Shown: piece by piece, positions 9,376 through 17,876 of the stretch
Layout: each line of letters begins with the position of its first letter
Position numbering within the stretch: the first letter of the stretch is position 1
Assembly: GCA_003222275.1 (NCBI GenBank)
Contig: QHVJ01000126.1
Span: 1-41,858, forward strand
Length of the DNA stretch: 41,858 nucleotides
From: Acidobacteriota bacterium
Lineage (GTDB): Bacteria > Acidobacteriota > Vicinamibacteria > Fen-336
Direction of reading: 5' to 3'
The notes under the pieces: model-generated
Database searches by the model: none
Told to the model about the DNA's origin: nothing
What the model saw: the letters and a program-made list of their open reading frames with translations, nothing else
Position numbers and translations under genes: made by a program

Positions 9376-10832
9376 CCCTCCGCCTCGTCTTGCGCACGCT
9401 CGCGGCCCGGCCGGTGCGGACGGCCGTGCTCTCCGGGGGCTTCGGCTTCGGCGTCGCGGTCATGGCCGCGCTGCTCGGCGTGGGGGACGTGATCCTCGAG
9501 CAGTCGCGATCGCCGGCCCTGCGCGGCGGGGGTGACCTGGTGGTCGTGGGCCGAGCGGGAGACGTCTCGAGCGCGCGCTTCCTCCTCTCCTCGGTCCTGG
9601 GCGCGCCGCCCCTGGCCGCGCGGGTGGCGACCGCCTCCCCCACGCAACGGCGCACGCTGTTCCTCATCGAGGGCAACCGCGTCACCCGCCTGCGCGGTCG
9701 GGGAGGCATCCCGAGCCTCGAGAAGGCGGTGGGCGACCGGGAGACCTCGCACGCGCCGGCGTGGAAGGACGCGCCCTCCGATGGCAGCTGGACCTCTCCC
9801 GACCCGAGCGAGCTGCTGCGCGCGATGGACCGCTTCCACGCGATTCCGGACGCGCCCGCGTGGACCGGCTCGTGGGCAGAATGGCTCTACTTCAACGGCC
9901 GCACGACGGACGGCTCGGTCCGCTTCTATCTCTCGTTCATGACCGGTCCGCCGACCCAGGACGGGGGGGCCCGGGGGGCGGGCGTGCGGCTCCAGCTCGA
10001 GCGGAACGGGCACGTCGAGAACTTCTCGCGCCGGGCCGTGATCCCGGAAGCGACGCTGCTGGCCGAAGCGCCCAACCTCGACATCGCCGGCAACCGCGTT
10101 CGCCTCGAGGGCCTGCGCTATCGGATTGCCTTGGACCTCGCCTCCGAGCGCGGCGGACCCGGCGCGAAGGGCGACATCACATTGGAGGCGTCCCCGGGAA
10201 GATCCGTGCCTCCCTTCGTCCTGCGCGGCCGCGCCGGCTGGCTCTCCGGCTACGTCGTGCCCGTTCTGTCGGGCTCGATGAGAGGCGCACTCGAAGCCAG
10301 CGGCCGGACGGTCTCCCTCGAGGGCGCCCTCGGGTACCACGACCACAACTGGGGCTTCTGGCGCGGCGTCTCGTGGCAGTGGGGACAGGTTACGCACGAG
10401 GGCTACTCGTTCCTCTACGGGCGCGTGCGGCCTCCCGCCGATGCCGTGTCCCCCGAGCAGGCGGAGCGCATCCCCGGCGTGCTCGCCGTCATCGGGCCCG
10501 CAGGGCCGATCGCCTTCGCGAAGGGCGCGCAGATCGAAGAGACGTCGTCGCCCGACGGCCGGCCCGAGTCGATCCAGGTCCTGGCGCATGAGGCCGGGCT
10601 CGACGTGCGCCTGGACATTCGCGTGCATGACCTGATCCGCACGCCCATGGGCCGGCCCGGCATACCGGCGGAGGGTCCGACGCAGTTCCTGCAGCTGCGC
10701 GCGTCGTATCACGTGACGGGCAGGGTCGGCGACCGCCAGCTCGACTTCACGGCCCTCGGCTCCGCCGAGACGTGGCGGAGCGGACCGGGCCTCAGCGCCG
10801 CTTCAGCCGGCTCACGATCTCCGAGACGCTGA
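9372..10832 (+). CDS. AttH/CrtC-type lipocalin-like protein with a permease-like N-terminal helix
   Basis: This 486-residue protein has two parts. Residues 1-60 look like the first helix of an FtsX-type permease (LRTLAARPVRTAVLSGGF, then a long hydrophobic run). From about residue 150 on there is an AttH/CrtC domain, with WAEWLYFNG at 168-176 and YHDHNWG at 322-328, hallmarks of the double-calycin fold of hydroxyneurosporene synthase and AttH proteins. AttH proteins are known next to AttE/F/G-type ABC genes and are suspected to bind lipids; enzymatic activity is not established. Here it would be anchored in the inner membrane with its lipocalin domain in the periplasm. The GTG start overlaps the ATPase by 4 bp. 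The last 41 bp overlap the convergent hydrolase gene, and the C-terminal Ser/Arg-rich residues may be non-functional read-through. Confidence 0.75.
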   Translation: MTLRLVLRTLAARPVRTAVLSGGFGFGVAVMAALLGVGDVILEQSRSPALRGGGDLVVVGRAGDVSSARFLLSSVLGAPPLAARVATASPTQRRTLFLIEGNRVTRLRGRGGIPSLEKAVGDRETSHAPAWKDAPSDGSWTSPDPSELLRAMDRFHAIPDAPAWTGSWAEWLYFNGRTTDGSVRFYLSFMTGPPTQDGGARGAGVRLQLERNGHVENFSRRAVIPEATLLAEAPNLDIAGNRVRLEGLRYRIALDLASERGGPGAKGDITLEASPGRSVPPFVLRGRAGWLSGYVVPVLSGSMRGALEASGRTVSLEGALGYHDHNWGFWRGVSWQWGQVTHEGYSFLYGRVRPPADAVSPEQAERIPGVLAVIGPAGPIAFAKGAQIEETSSPDGRPESIQVLAHEAGLDVRLDIRVHDLIRTPMGRPGIPAEGPTQFLQLRASYHVTGRVGDRQLDFTALGSAETWRSGPGLSAASAGSRSPRR

Positions 10833-12543
10833 GCCTCTCCGGCAGGATCGTCGGTCCCGTCAACTCGAAGCTCGTCCCCGCGTTGTGGATGACGATCCGG
10901 CCGGTCGCCATCGATGCGGCGGTTTGAACGCCGCCCGCCCGCCGGAGGCCGGGTATGTAGACGTGCTCGAGGTACGCGGCGTCGCTCGACGTGTCGAACC
11001 GGCCGACGTCGAGCACGGCGCGAGCGGCGGGCGCGATGCCGAGCGCGAGCAGGCCGGCCAGGGCGGCATCGCCGTCGGCGACCAGCGCCGAGCCGGGGTT
11101 CTCGCGCAGGACATGCGCGATGTCGGCCACGCGCTGGCTGGCCGGCGTGCGGTTGTAGGTCTCGAAGTGCTCGATCTTCGCCGCCCCCTCGGCATCGAAG
11201 GGCGTGAAGGCGACGCGCCGGACCGCGAAGCCGGCGCGGGCCAGCGCCGGCGGCAGCTCCGGGTTCTCGCTGGCAAGGACGACGGTCTTCCGCGAGCCTC
11301 CCCGTCCCGGCTTCGTCTCGATCGCGGGCGCGAGCGCATGGAGGAGCGCGGAACGCAGGACCTGCGGATCGGCGCTGATCCACTGGCGGCGCGCTTCGGC
11401 GATCCAGTTCGCCGTGAGCTGCTCCGCCGTGACCGCGTCGTCCGGCAGCGGCCGCTGATGGAAGACGAGGAGGGCGGGGAGCGGCTCGGGTTGGAAGGGC
11501 TTTTCCTCGACGCGCGCGTCGGCGGGCGCGCCCTGGAGCCAGCGCGCCATCCAGGCGTAAAGGGCCTCGCGGGTCGCGCGATTGTAGTTGTGCTCGGCGT
11601 CGACCTGGAACGATTGCAGCCGGTCCTCGGCCCCCGCCAGCGCATACAGCCTTCTCATCTCGGGATACTCGACCCGCGGCGTCTCGGCGGTCCAGTCCCC
11701 GGTGGCGGAGATCATCAGGAGCGGGCGGGGCGCGATGGTGGCGGCCAGCTCGACGTTGTTGGTGTCGAGGCGGAGCCCCGGCGGATTCTCGCAGAGGCAG
11801 CCGCCCTGCATGTGGAGCGAGATCATGTTGACGGGCACCGCGACCTTCACGCGCTCGTCCACCGCCGCGAGCAGGAAGGTCTGCGTCCCCCCGCCCGACG
11901 CACCCGCGCAGCCGATGCGCTCCCCGTCGACCTCGGGCCGCGACTGGAGGAAGTCGAGGCTCCGGATGCCGTTCCACAGCTGGAGGCCGGCGAGGCTCAG
12001 ACCCCACAGGCTCTCGCGCTTGCCCCCGAAGCCGTGGGTGAGCTGCCGGCTGTCGTCGTAGCCGACCATGTCGTAGGTGAACGCGACGAACCCCTGGCGC
12101 GCGAGGCTGATGGCGGACCCGGGGATCGACGAGATCTCCGTGTTCTCGAGGCGCCCGTAGATCCAATGGCCGTGCGGCAACAGGACGGCGGGAAACGGGC
12201 CGCGTCCCGCGGGCGTGTAGAGGTTCCCGGTCACGAAGAAGCCGGGCCGGCTCTCGAAGTACACCTTGGCCACCGAGTAGTCGTCGTGCTTCTGCTCGTC
12301 GAAGACCTGGGCGCGCAGGGGCGTCTTCTCCGGGAGCGGAAGCAGCCCGGACGAAGCCAGGACGTGCTCGCGGAGGTACGCGGCGCGACCCTGCCACTCG
12401 GCGAGCGAGTACCGGGGAACGCCGAAGCGATCGTTGAGCGTCCGGTAGGCGGGCCGCTCTCCGCTCGCGCGCGGGCGCTCGTCGGCCGACGAGAGGCCGG
12501 CGGCGGCGACGGAGAGGACGAGGATCGGCAGCGGCGACCGCAT
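10792..12543 (-). CDS. exported alpha/beta hydrolase, acetyl-xylan-esterase-like, two-domain
   Basis: This 583-residue protein has an N-terminal signal peptide (residues 1-22, ending near LSSADE). The first 320 residues form an alpha/beta hydrolase with nucleophile elbow GASGGGT, an acid candidate at SATGDW and a histidine at AEHNYNR, in the order of a Ser-Asp-His triad. Related proteins include acetyl xylan esterases and dienelactone-hydrolase-like enzymes; the true substrate cannot be told. A further 240 residues follow without a motif I recognise. The ATG at 12543 is chosen because it begins a clean signal peptide; an in-frame ATG at 12561 would add six residues. It is divergent from the next hydrolase, with only 38 bp between starts, and converges on the lipocalin gene with a 41-bp 3' overlap. 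Confidence 0.75.
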   Translation of the reverse strand: MRSPLPILVLSVAAAGLSSADERPRASGERPAYRTLNDRFGVPRYSLAEWQGRAAYLREHVLASSGLLPLPEKTPLRAQVFDEQKHDDYSVAKVYFESRPGFFVTGNLYTPAGRGPFPAVLLPHGHWIYGRLENTEISSIPGSAISLARQGFVAFTYDMVGYDDSRQLTHGFGGKRESLWGLSLAGLQLWNGIRSLDFLQSRPEVDGERIGCAGASGGGTQTFLLAAVDERVKVAVPVNMISLHMQGGCLCENPPGLRLDTNNVELAATIAPRPLLMISATGDWTAETPRVEYPEMRRLYALAGAEDRLQSFQVDAEHNYNRATREALYAWMARWLQGAPADARVEEKPFQPEPLPALLVFHQRPLPDDAVTAEQLTANWIAEARRQWISADPQVLRSALLHALAPAIETKPGRGGSRKTVVLASENPELPPALARAGFAVRRVAFTPFDAEGAAKIEHFETYNRTPASQRVADIAHVLRENPGSALVADGDAALAGLLALGIAPAARAVLDVGRFDTSSDAAYLEHVYIPGLRRAGGVQTAASMATGRIVIHNAGTSFELTGPTILPERLSVSEIVSRLKRR

Positions 12544-12581
12544 GGTGGCGCGGCAGAGCATATCAGGTAGATTGGGTCCTC

Positions 12582-13625
12582 ATGGCGCCCCTGATCTCGT
12601 CACGTGGCGTCGGCGCCGGCCTCGCGCTTCTTGCGGGGGCGGCCCTGTGTCAGGCTTGGACGGCCCCCGCATCGTCCATGCCCGCCCTCGACCGTCGCCA
12701 ACTCATGAGGCTCCTCGGCGCCGTGCCCGATGGGCCTCCACCTTTGGCGGCCGCGCAAGTGGAGCGCGTCGACCTCGGCGACGTCGTCCGCGAGAAGGTC
12801 ACGTACGCGGTCGAGCGGGATGAGCGCGTCCCGGCCTTCCTGTTCCTGCCCAAGACCGGCGCGGCGCCCCTGCCCGCGGTGCTCTGCCATCACCAGCACG
12901 GAGGCGAATTCGACGTCGGCAAGGACGGCCCCGCGGGCCTCGGCTCGACCCCCGATCAACACTATGCCCTCGAGCTCGCTCGGCGGGGCTACGTCACGCT
13001 CGCGCCCGACGCGATCTGCTTCAACGAGCGCCGGGACCCGGCGGGCCGGCTGAAGGGCGCCGAATACGAGCGCTACCAGGCCCTCCACCGCTTGACGGAG
13101 GGCAAGACCCTCCAGGGCAAGTACGTGTGGGACGCGCGCCGCGCGATCGACTATCTCGTCTCGCGGCCCGAGGTCGACCGCGCGCGCATCGGGATGATCG
13201 GCCACTCGCTCGGCGGGCAGGAGACGCTCTTCACGACCGCGGCCGACCTGCGCATCAAGGCGGCGGTGTCGAGCTGCGGCTTCGCGAGCCTGGCCGTGCT
13301 CAAGCGCGACCGGATCCTCCACAACTTCGCGCTCTTCGTCCCCGGCCTGGCCGAGGCGGGCGACTACGGCGCCGTGCTCGCCCTCGTGGCGCCCCGGCCG
13401 TTCCTGGTCGCGGCCCGCACCACGGATCCGATCTTCCCCCGCGATGGCATCGAGGCCACGGTGGCGGCGGCGCGCGAGGCATACGCGGCGCAGCACGCGG
13501 CCGACCGGTTGGGCACGCTCTACGAGGACGGCGAGCACCAGTTTTCACCTGCCATGCGCGAAGCGGCCTACGCGTGGCTCGACCGCTGGCTGAAGTCCGA
13601 ACCTCTCGACAGAGATGAACGCTGA
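12582..13625 (+). CDS. exported alpha/beta hydrolase, dienelactone-hydrolase-like
   Basis: This 347-residue protein has a hydrophobic N-terminal signal (residues 8-25). Its alpha/beta hydrolase core has oxyanion region CHHQHGGEFD, nucleophile elbow GHSLGGQ, an acid candidate at TTDPIFPRDG and the histidine at DGEHQF. It belongs to the same broad superfamily as its divergent neighbour but is shorter and has only the catalytic domain. The ATG at 12582 lies 10 nt after a TAGATT sequence that could be a -10 box. The two hydrolases share a 38-bp divergent start region and may be co-controlled. The substrate is unknown. Confidence 0.78.
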   Translation: MAPLISSRGVGAGLALLAGAALCQAWTAPASSMPALDRRQLMRLLGAVPDGPPPLAAAQVERVDLGDVVREKVTYAVERDERVPAFLFLPKTGAAPLPAVLCHHQHGGEFDVGKDGPAGLGSTPDQHYALELARRGYVTLAPDAICFNERRDPAGRLKGAEYERYQALHRLTEGKTLQGKYVWDARRAIDYLVSRPEVDRARIGMIGHSLGGQETLFTTAADLRIKAAVSSCGFASLAVLKRDRILHNFALFVPGLAEAGDYGAVLALVAPRPFLVAARTTDPIFPRDGIEATVAAAREAYAAQHAADRLGTLYEDGEHQFSPAMREAAYAWLDRWLKSEPLDRDER

Positions 13626-13649
13626 TAGGAAGCGCGAATCGCCTTTTTT

Positions 13650-13780
13650 AACGCGGAGGACGCGGAGGAACGCGGAGGACGCGGAAAACGGACAAAGAAC
13701 GTAACGGCGACAAACGGGTGGCGCGCTTTTCAACTCCCGCCTCAGCGTCCTCTTCGTTCGTTCTCCGCGTCCTCCGCGTT
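13650..13780. repeat. ACGCGGAGG-type repeat array with inverted copy in a convergent gap
   Basis: In the gap between convergent genes, direct copies of a 9-10-bp unit (ACGCGGAGG / ACGCGGAGGA) run from 13650 to about 13686. A reverse-complement copy of the same 22-bp block lies at 13759-13780. The two arms, about 90 bp apart, could pair with one bulged base. The same block recurs at 38690-38733, again between convergent genes. No ORF is supported in this gap. Confidence 0.75.
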
Positions 13781-13805
13781 AGAAGGCGGTTCCGGGGCTG
13801 GCTGT

Positions 13806-15737
13806 TCATTGAACGAGACCGCCCTCCACAATCTGCTTCACCGCGCGCTGCGCCTCCAGGAAGCAATTGCGCTGGTCCATCGCGCCGACGAGGTCCGTGT
13901 TGGCGAAGGCCATGCGGCCGAAGGGAGCGCGGCGCAGCACCTCGCGCGGCGCAGGCCGGCCGCCGGTGCCGAAGAAGAATCCCGGCTGCGGGTTCACGTA
14001 CGCGTGGCCCCAGCGGTTGAGGATGACGCCGGCGACGTCGCGGCGGGCGTCGAAGCCGGACCGCGCGAACATCTCCGTGAGCTGCTCGCGGATCCGCCGC
14101 TCGTAGTCTCGGAAGGAAGTGGAGAGCATCTCCATCCGGCCGCGAGTGCCCTGCGCCTCGATGGGCTCGCCCGGATACGAGTACAGGACCTTCAGGGTCA
14201 GGATGACCGGCGAGTCGGGGCTGATCGTAGCCGACTGCGGGCCGAACGTCGCGAGCTTGCGCACCTCCATGTAGTTGCCGAGGCCCTCGAACCACCGGCC
14301 GCCGGAGATCCCCATGTCGTAGAGGAATCGCCAATTGCGCACCGCCACGTTCGCCATCAGGCAGGGCGAACGGTAGAAGCCGGCGTAGGCCTCGCGGTGC
14401 TCCGCGGGCAGGTCGCGCACGATGTGCTTCGTCGTCCAGCTTCCTCCGGCCAGCACCACCGCGCGGGCCTTCAGCCGATGGACGCGGCCGGCGCGGGTGT
14501 AGGCCACGGTGACGAATCGCGACGCCGGCGGCTCGCCCTCGTGCGCCACCCACACGACCGTCGACCCCAGCCGGATGCGCGTGCGCTGGCGCGGCCGGTC
14601 GAGCGCCCGCAGGCTCACGCGCCCGCGACAGACGCCCTCGAGCGTGCGCGGCCCCTCGATGGAGTCCGGGATCAACGTCTTCACGATGTGCCGCGCGAAG
14701 CCGGCGTTGCCGCCGGGGAACATCTGCCCCCCCGCCTCCTCGTCGCCGTCTTTCGGGTGCTGCGTCTCCGGAGCGTAGGCGCAGTAGCCCGAGAGCACGT
14801 CCGGTCCCAGGCCGTACCCGCCCCCGGTGACCGGAGACAGGAACGTGCGGATGGTGTCGCGGCGGAGGCCATGCTTCTCGATGAGGTGCTGCTCCAGGGT
14901 GATCGTGTCCAGCCGGCGTGATACCGGATCGCCCTCGAACGCGGGCCGCCATTCGTTCTCGGGCACGAGGTCGGGGCCCTCGCGGGTCCGCAGGAGCTCG
15001 ACGCGCGTCTCGTCGGAGATCGGCGCGCCCTCCAGCTTCTTGCCCCACGGATCGATCAGCCACAGGCCCGGCCGCTGGCCGAACCGCGCGCCGAAATAGA
15101 AGGCGTAGGTCGCCCCCTGACGGCCGAGCATGTCGTAGGTCGTCTGGCTGAGCGGGATCTCGCGCGCGTCGCTCGCCCACTTCTGGTACTCGAAGCGGTG
15201 CCGGTCGACGCCGATCGTGTCGTAGAACTCTGCGACGAAGCCGCCCGCGTGCGGCACCGGAAAGAAGGCGGAGCCCTGGTGCGCCATCAACCTCTGACCG
15301 TCGACCAGGAACTCGTTGCCCTTCGCTTCGCCCCCGAACATCGCGTGGTCGTCGAGGACGAGGCACGTCCGGCCCGCACGGGCCTGCCGCTCGAAGAGGA
15401 GGGCCGCGGCGAGCCCGGTCAGGCCGCCGCCCACGACCACGAGGTCGAAGACCTCCCCGGTATCGACGGCGTCACGCGGCAGCGCCTGGAGCTTCCGGTC
15501 CCGGATGGAGTGGGCCGCATCCATGACCTCCTTCGTGTTGCCGTTCGAGAAGCGGTAGTCGCCGACGCCTCCGTATCCTGTCCAGTCGTCGCGGGCGGCC
15601 AGCAGCTCGAGCGGGCTCAGGAACGCGCCTCCCGTCGCCAGCGCCGCCGCGTTCAAGAAATCGCGGCGGCAGATCCGCTCTCCCATCCCGAGGCCGCGGT
15701 CGCCCGTCACGTCCTTGCCCGTGCCCGGCATCCTCAC
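13806..15737 (-). CDS. Tat-exported FAD/NAD(P)-binding oxidoreductase, spermidine-dehydrogenase-like
   Basis: This 643-residue flavoprotein has a Tat-type signal near residues 23-45 (CRRDFLNAAALATGGAFL) and an FAD-binding Rossmann motif VVVGGGLTGLAAA near residue 100. LDDHAMFGGEAKGNEF follows, typical of the spermidine dehydrogenase/amine-oxidase-like group. The C-terminal region has NRWGHAYVNPQPGFFFG and FANTDLVGAMDQRN, consistent with the second FAD contact. It would act folded in the periplasm; the substrate is uncertain. A GTG at 15737 overlaps the upstream stop (GTGA) and fits coupling; an ATG at 15731 is an alternative. It is the last gene of a tightly coupled set with a B3/4-domain protein, a PBP4-type carboxypeptidase and an acyltransferase. 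Confidence 0.72.
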   Translation of the reverse strand: MRMPGTGKDVTGDRGLGMGERICRRDFLNAAALATGGAFLSPLELLAARDDWTGYGGVGDYRFSNGNTKEVMDAAHSIRDRKLQALPRDAVDTGEVFDLVVVGGGLTGLAAALLFERQARAGRTCLVLDDHAMFGGEAKGNEFLVDGQRLMAHQGSAFFPVPHAGGFVAEFYDTIGVDRHRFEYQKWASDAREIPLSQTTYDMLGRQGATYAFYFGARFGQRPGLWLIDPWGKKLEGAPISDETRVELLRTREGPDLVPENEWRPAFEGDPVSRRLDTITLEQHLIEKHGLRRDTIRTFLSPVTGGGYGLGPDVLSGYCAYAPETQHPKDGDEEAGGQMFPGGNAGFARHIVKTLIPDSIEGPRTLEGVCRGRVSLRALDRPRQRTRIRLGSTVVWVAHEGEPPASRFVTVAYTRAGRVHRLKARAVVLAGGSWTTKHIVRDLPAEHREAYAGFYRSPCLMANVAVRNWRFLYDMGISGGRWFEGLGNYMEVRKLATFGPQSATISPDSPVILTLKVLYSYPGEPIEAQGTRGRMEMLSTSFRDYERRIREQLTEMFARSGFDARRDVAGVILNRWGHAYVNPQPGFFFGTGGRPAPREVLRRAPFGRMAFANTDLVGAMDQRNCFLEAQRAVKQIVEGGLVQ

Positions 15738-16411
15738 CCTCCCGCAGGCAGCACTTGAAGCTCGACCAGCGTCCCCCCGCAGGCGCGGCGAAGGGCCTGC
15801 TCCGTCCCGTCCAGCACCTGGCGCAGGCGGGGCACGCTGTAGGCCGCCGGCGCGTAACAGGTGACGAGCGCCGACGTCGTCTGCCGCGTGATCATCGTGC
15901 GCGCCGAGTCGGACGTGGGATTGCCGAAGGCGCCCTCCTCGTCCGCCAGCGTCGGGCGGTCCTGGACGTTCACCGGCCCCTTGCGGATCCCCTCGTAGCT
16001 CTCCCCGGCACGGCCCCTGCGCAGCACCACCGGGGGCCGGACGCGGGCGAGGTCGTAGAGGCCGAAGGGAAGCTGGTAGCGAAGCGAGCAGAGGTTGAGC
16101 GCGTCGACGAGCGTATTGACCCGGTAGAGCGCCTCGCCCTTCAGTACCCGGCGCAGCAACGCCTCGTTCGACGGCCGCGTCTTGGTGGGATCGAGTCCGA
16201 GGGCCTTGTAGAGCGCCCGCGCGTCGGCCGCGCCCGGCACCTCGGCGCTGGGACTGCCCGCATAGCGCGTGCGCAGCTCGGCGCCCGCGGAGTCGATCTC
16301 CGCCGCCAGCGCCGCGTCTTCGCTCTTCACGCTCACGCCGTCGAGGACGGCCACGCCCAGCCGGACCTTTCCCGCCAGCTCGGGCCCGATCGAGATCGGC
16401 AGGCCGCTCAC
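15734..16411 (-). CDS. B3/4-domain protein (PheT editing-domain relative)
   Basis: This 225-residue protein contains TRPSNEALLRRVLKGEALYRVNTLVDALNLCSL followed by PFGLYDL, the characteristic core of stand-alone B3/4 domains related to the editing domain of phenylalanyl-tRNA synthetase beta chain. Stand-alone B3/4 proteins are thought to clear mis-acylated tRNA or bind amino acids or small molecules, mostly without proof. It starts with GTG overlapping the stop of the carboxypeptidase gene (GTGA) and ends overlapping the oxidoreductase start. The N-terminal SIGPELAGKVRLGVAVLDGV is a typical beginning for this family. Confidence 0.75.
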   Translation of the reverse strand: MSGLPISIGPELAGKVRLGVAVLDGVSVKSEDAALAAEIDSAGAELRTRYAGSPSAEVPGAADARALYKALGLDPTKTRPSNEALLRRVLKGEALYRVNTLVDALNLCSLRYQLPFGLYDLARVRPPVVLRRGRAGESYEGIRKGPVNVQDRPTLADEEGAFGNPTSDSARTMITRQTTSALVTCYAPAAYSVPRLRQVLDGTEQALRRACGGTLVELQVLPAGG

Positions 16412-17868
16412 CGGCCCACCAGGAGGTTGCAGATCTCGTCCATCGCGCCCGTGACCTCGGAGCCGGGACCGGGGTTGTGGTTGGACACCATGTAGAAGAC
16501 GAGGCGATCGCCGGAGCGAGGGGTCACGTAGCCGCCGAGCGCGTTGACGTGGCGCAGCGACCCCGTCTTGGCCACCACGCGCCCTTCGGCCGGCGTGCCC
16601 TTCATCCGGTTCTTCAACGTGCCGTCGACGCCGGCGATGGGCAGGCTGTCCCGGAAGACCGCCGCGTAGCGGTGGCGGTCCATCGCCGCGAGCAGGCTCA
16701 CCATCTCGTGGGCCGACAGGATGTCGGAGCGCGAGAGCCCCGAGCCGTCCTGGAGCGACCAGCGCTCGGGATGGACGCCGGAGCGCAACAGGAACTCCTC
16801 GACCGCGGCGTGGCCCGACTCGACGCTGCCGTCGCCCTTCAGGCGCGCCCCCAGCAGCCGCAGGAGCATCTCCGCGTGAAGGTTCTGGCTCGGCTTGTTG
16901 ACCCCCTTCAGCACCTCGGAGAGCGGCGGGCCGTCGTGAGCGGCCAGCACGCGCAGCCCGCCCGGCATCGGGTCGGAGGAGGTCTCCACCGCCCCCGCCA
17001 CCACGATCCCCTTCGCGGCCAGGACCTCGGCGAAAACGGTGGCCGCGTAGCGGGCGGGGTCCTCGAGGGCCACCGAGTTCTCCCAGGGCTTGAGGCCGAC
17101 CGGGAACGTTCCCGAGATGCGGATGAGGTTGGAGCCCAGCGGACGATCGACGCGCAGGTCCGAGGTCATCGCCGCCGGCGACGTCGTGGCGGTCGAGACG
17201 AGGCGGTAGTAGGAAGAGACGGGATTGCGCTCGACGAGCACGGGGTCGCCGGCGCGCTCGCCGGGAGTGACCTTGAGGTCGGCGGAGTTGTCGTTGAAGC
17301 CGAGGGCCGACACCTCGGCCCCGTACCACCACACGAGGTCGCCCCAGGCCCAGTCGTCGCCGCGCCGGTCCCCCCGGAACAGGCCCTCGTGGCCCACGAG
17401 CCGTCCCTCGATGCGACGCACCCCCTGCGCCTTCAGCGCATCGGCGAGATCCTCGAAGGCGGCGGTGATGCGCCCGTCGGTGAAGCGGCCCGACAGGTTC
17501 GGGTCGCCCCGGCCCACGAGATAGACGTCGCTGAGCACCCGTCCCATGCCGTCCAGGCGGCCCGCGGTCTCCACCGTCGTGCGCAGCCGGTCGTCGGGCC
17601 CGAACGCGTCGAGGGCGGCGGCGGTGGTGACGAGCTTGGTCGTGGACGCGGGCTTCATGTTCTTGTCGGCGTTGCGGGCGTAGAGGATCCTGCCCGTCCG
17701 CAGGCTCCGCACCTCGACCGCCCAGAAGCCGGGCGCGAAGGCGGGCCGGTCGAGGACGCGGTCGATCGCTTTCTGCAGCGACGAGCCGCCCGGATCGCGG
17801 GCGGCGGCGCTGGAGACCGCGAGCGCCAGCGAGCCCGCCGCGACGACGGAAGCGAACCAGGGGCGCAA
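16408..17868 (-). CDS. dacB: D-alanyl-D-alanine carboxypeptidase/endopeptidase, PBP4 (S13) family
   Basis: This 486-residue periplasmic penicillin-binding protein cuts D-Ala-D-Ala ends or cross-links of peptidoglycan. All three active-site motifs are visible: SxxK as STTK at 75-78, SxN as SQN about residue 310, and KTG followed by SLRHVNALGGY about residue 425. The large insert between SxxK and SxN is typical of family S13. A hydrophobic signal occupies residues 5-23 (FASVVAAGSLALAVSSAAA). I choose TTG at 17868 because no ATG or GTG fits before the signal peptide, and the frame above it is occupied by the acyltransferase gene, which ends at 17877. A CTG at 17880 overlapping that stop is an alternative. 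Confidence 0.85.
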   Translation of the reverse strand: MRPWFASVVAAGSLALAVSSAAARDPGGSSLQKAIDRVLDRPAFAPGFWAVEVRSLRTGRILYARNADKNMKPASTTKLVTTAAALDAFGPDDRLRTTVETAGRLDGMGRVLSDVYLVGRGDPNLSGRFTDGRITAAFEDLADALKAQGVRRIEGRLVGHEGLFRGDRRGDDWAWGDLVWWYGAEVSALGFNDNSADLKVTPGERAGDPVLVERNPVSSYYRLVSTATTSPAAMTSDLRVDRPLGSNLIRISGTFPVGLKPWENSVALEDPARYAATVFAEVLAAKGIVVAGAVETSSDPMPGGLRVLAAHDGPPLSEVLKGVNKPSQNLHAEMLLRLLGARLKGDGSVESGHAAVEEFLLRSGVHPERWSLQDGSGLSRSDILSAHEMVSLLAAMDRHRYAAVFRDSLPIAGVDGTLKNRMKGTPAEGRVVAKTGSLRHVNALGGYVTPRSGDRLVFYMVSNHNPGPGSEVTGAMDEICNLLVGR

Positions 17869-17876
17869 GGGCCGCT

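Noticed and set aside
8967-10712. Antisense open frame of 581 codons opposite the ABC ATPase and lipocalin genes
   Set aside because: The sense-strand genes have clear motifs, and the antisense product is Arg/Ala/Gly-rich without domains.
10885-12570. Plus-strand open frame of 561 codons opposite the large hydrolase
   Set aside because: The minus-strand gene has a signal peptide and a catalytic-triad order; the plus frame has no recognisable domain.
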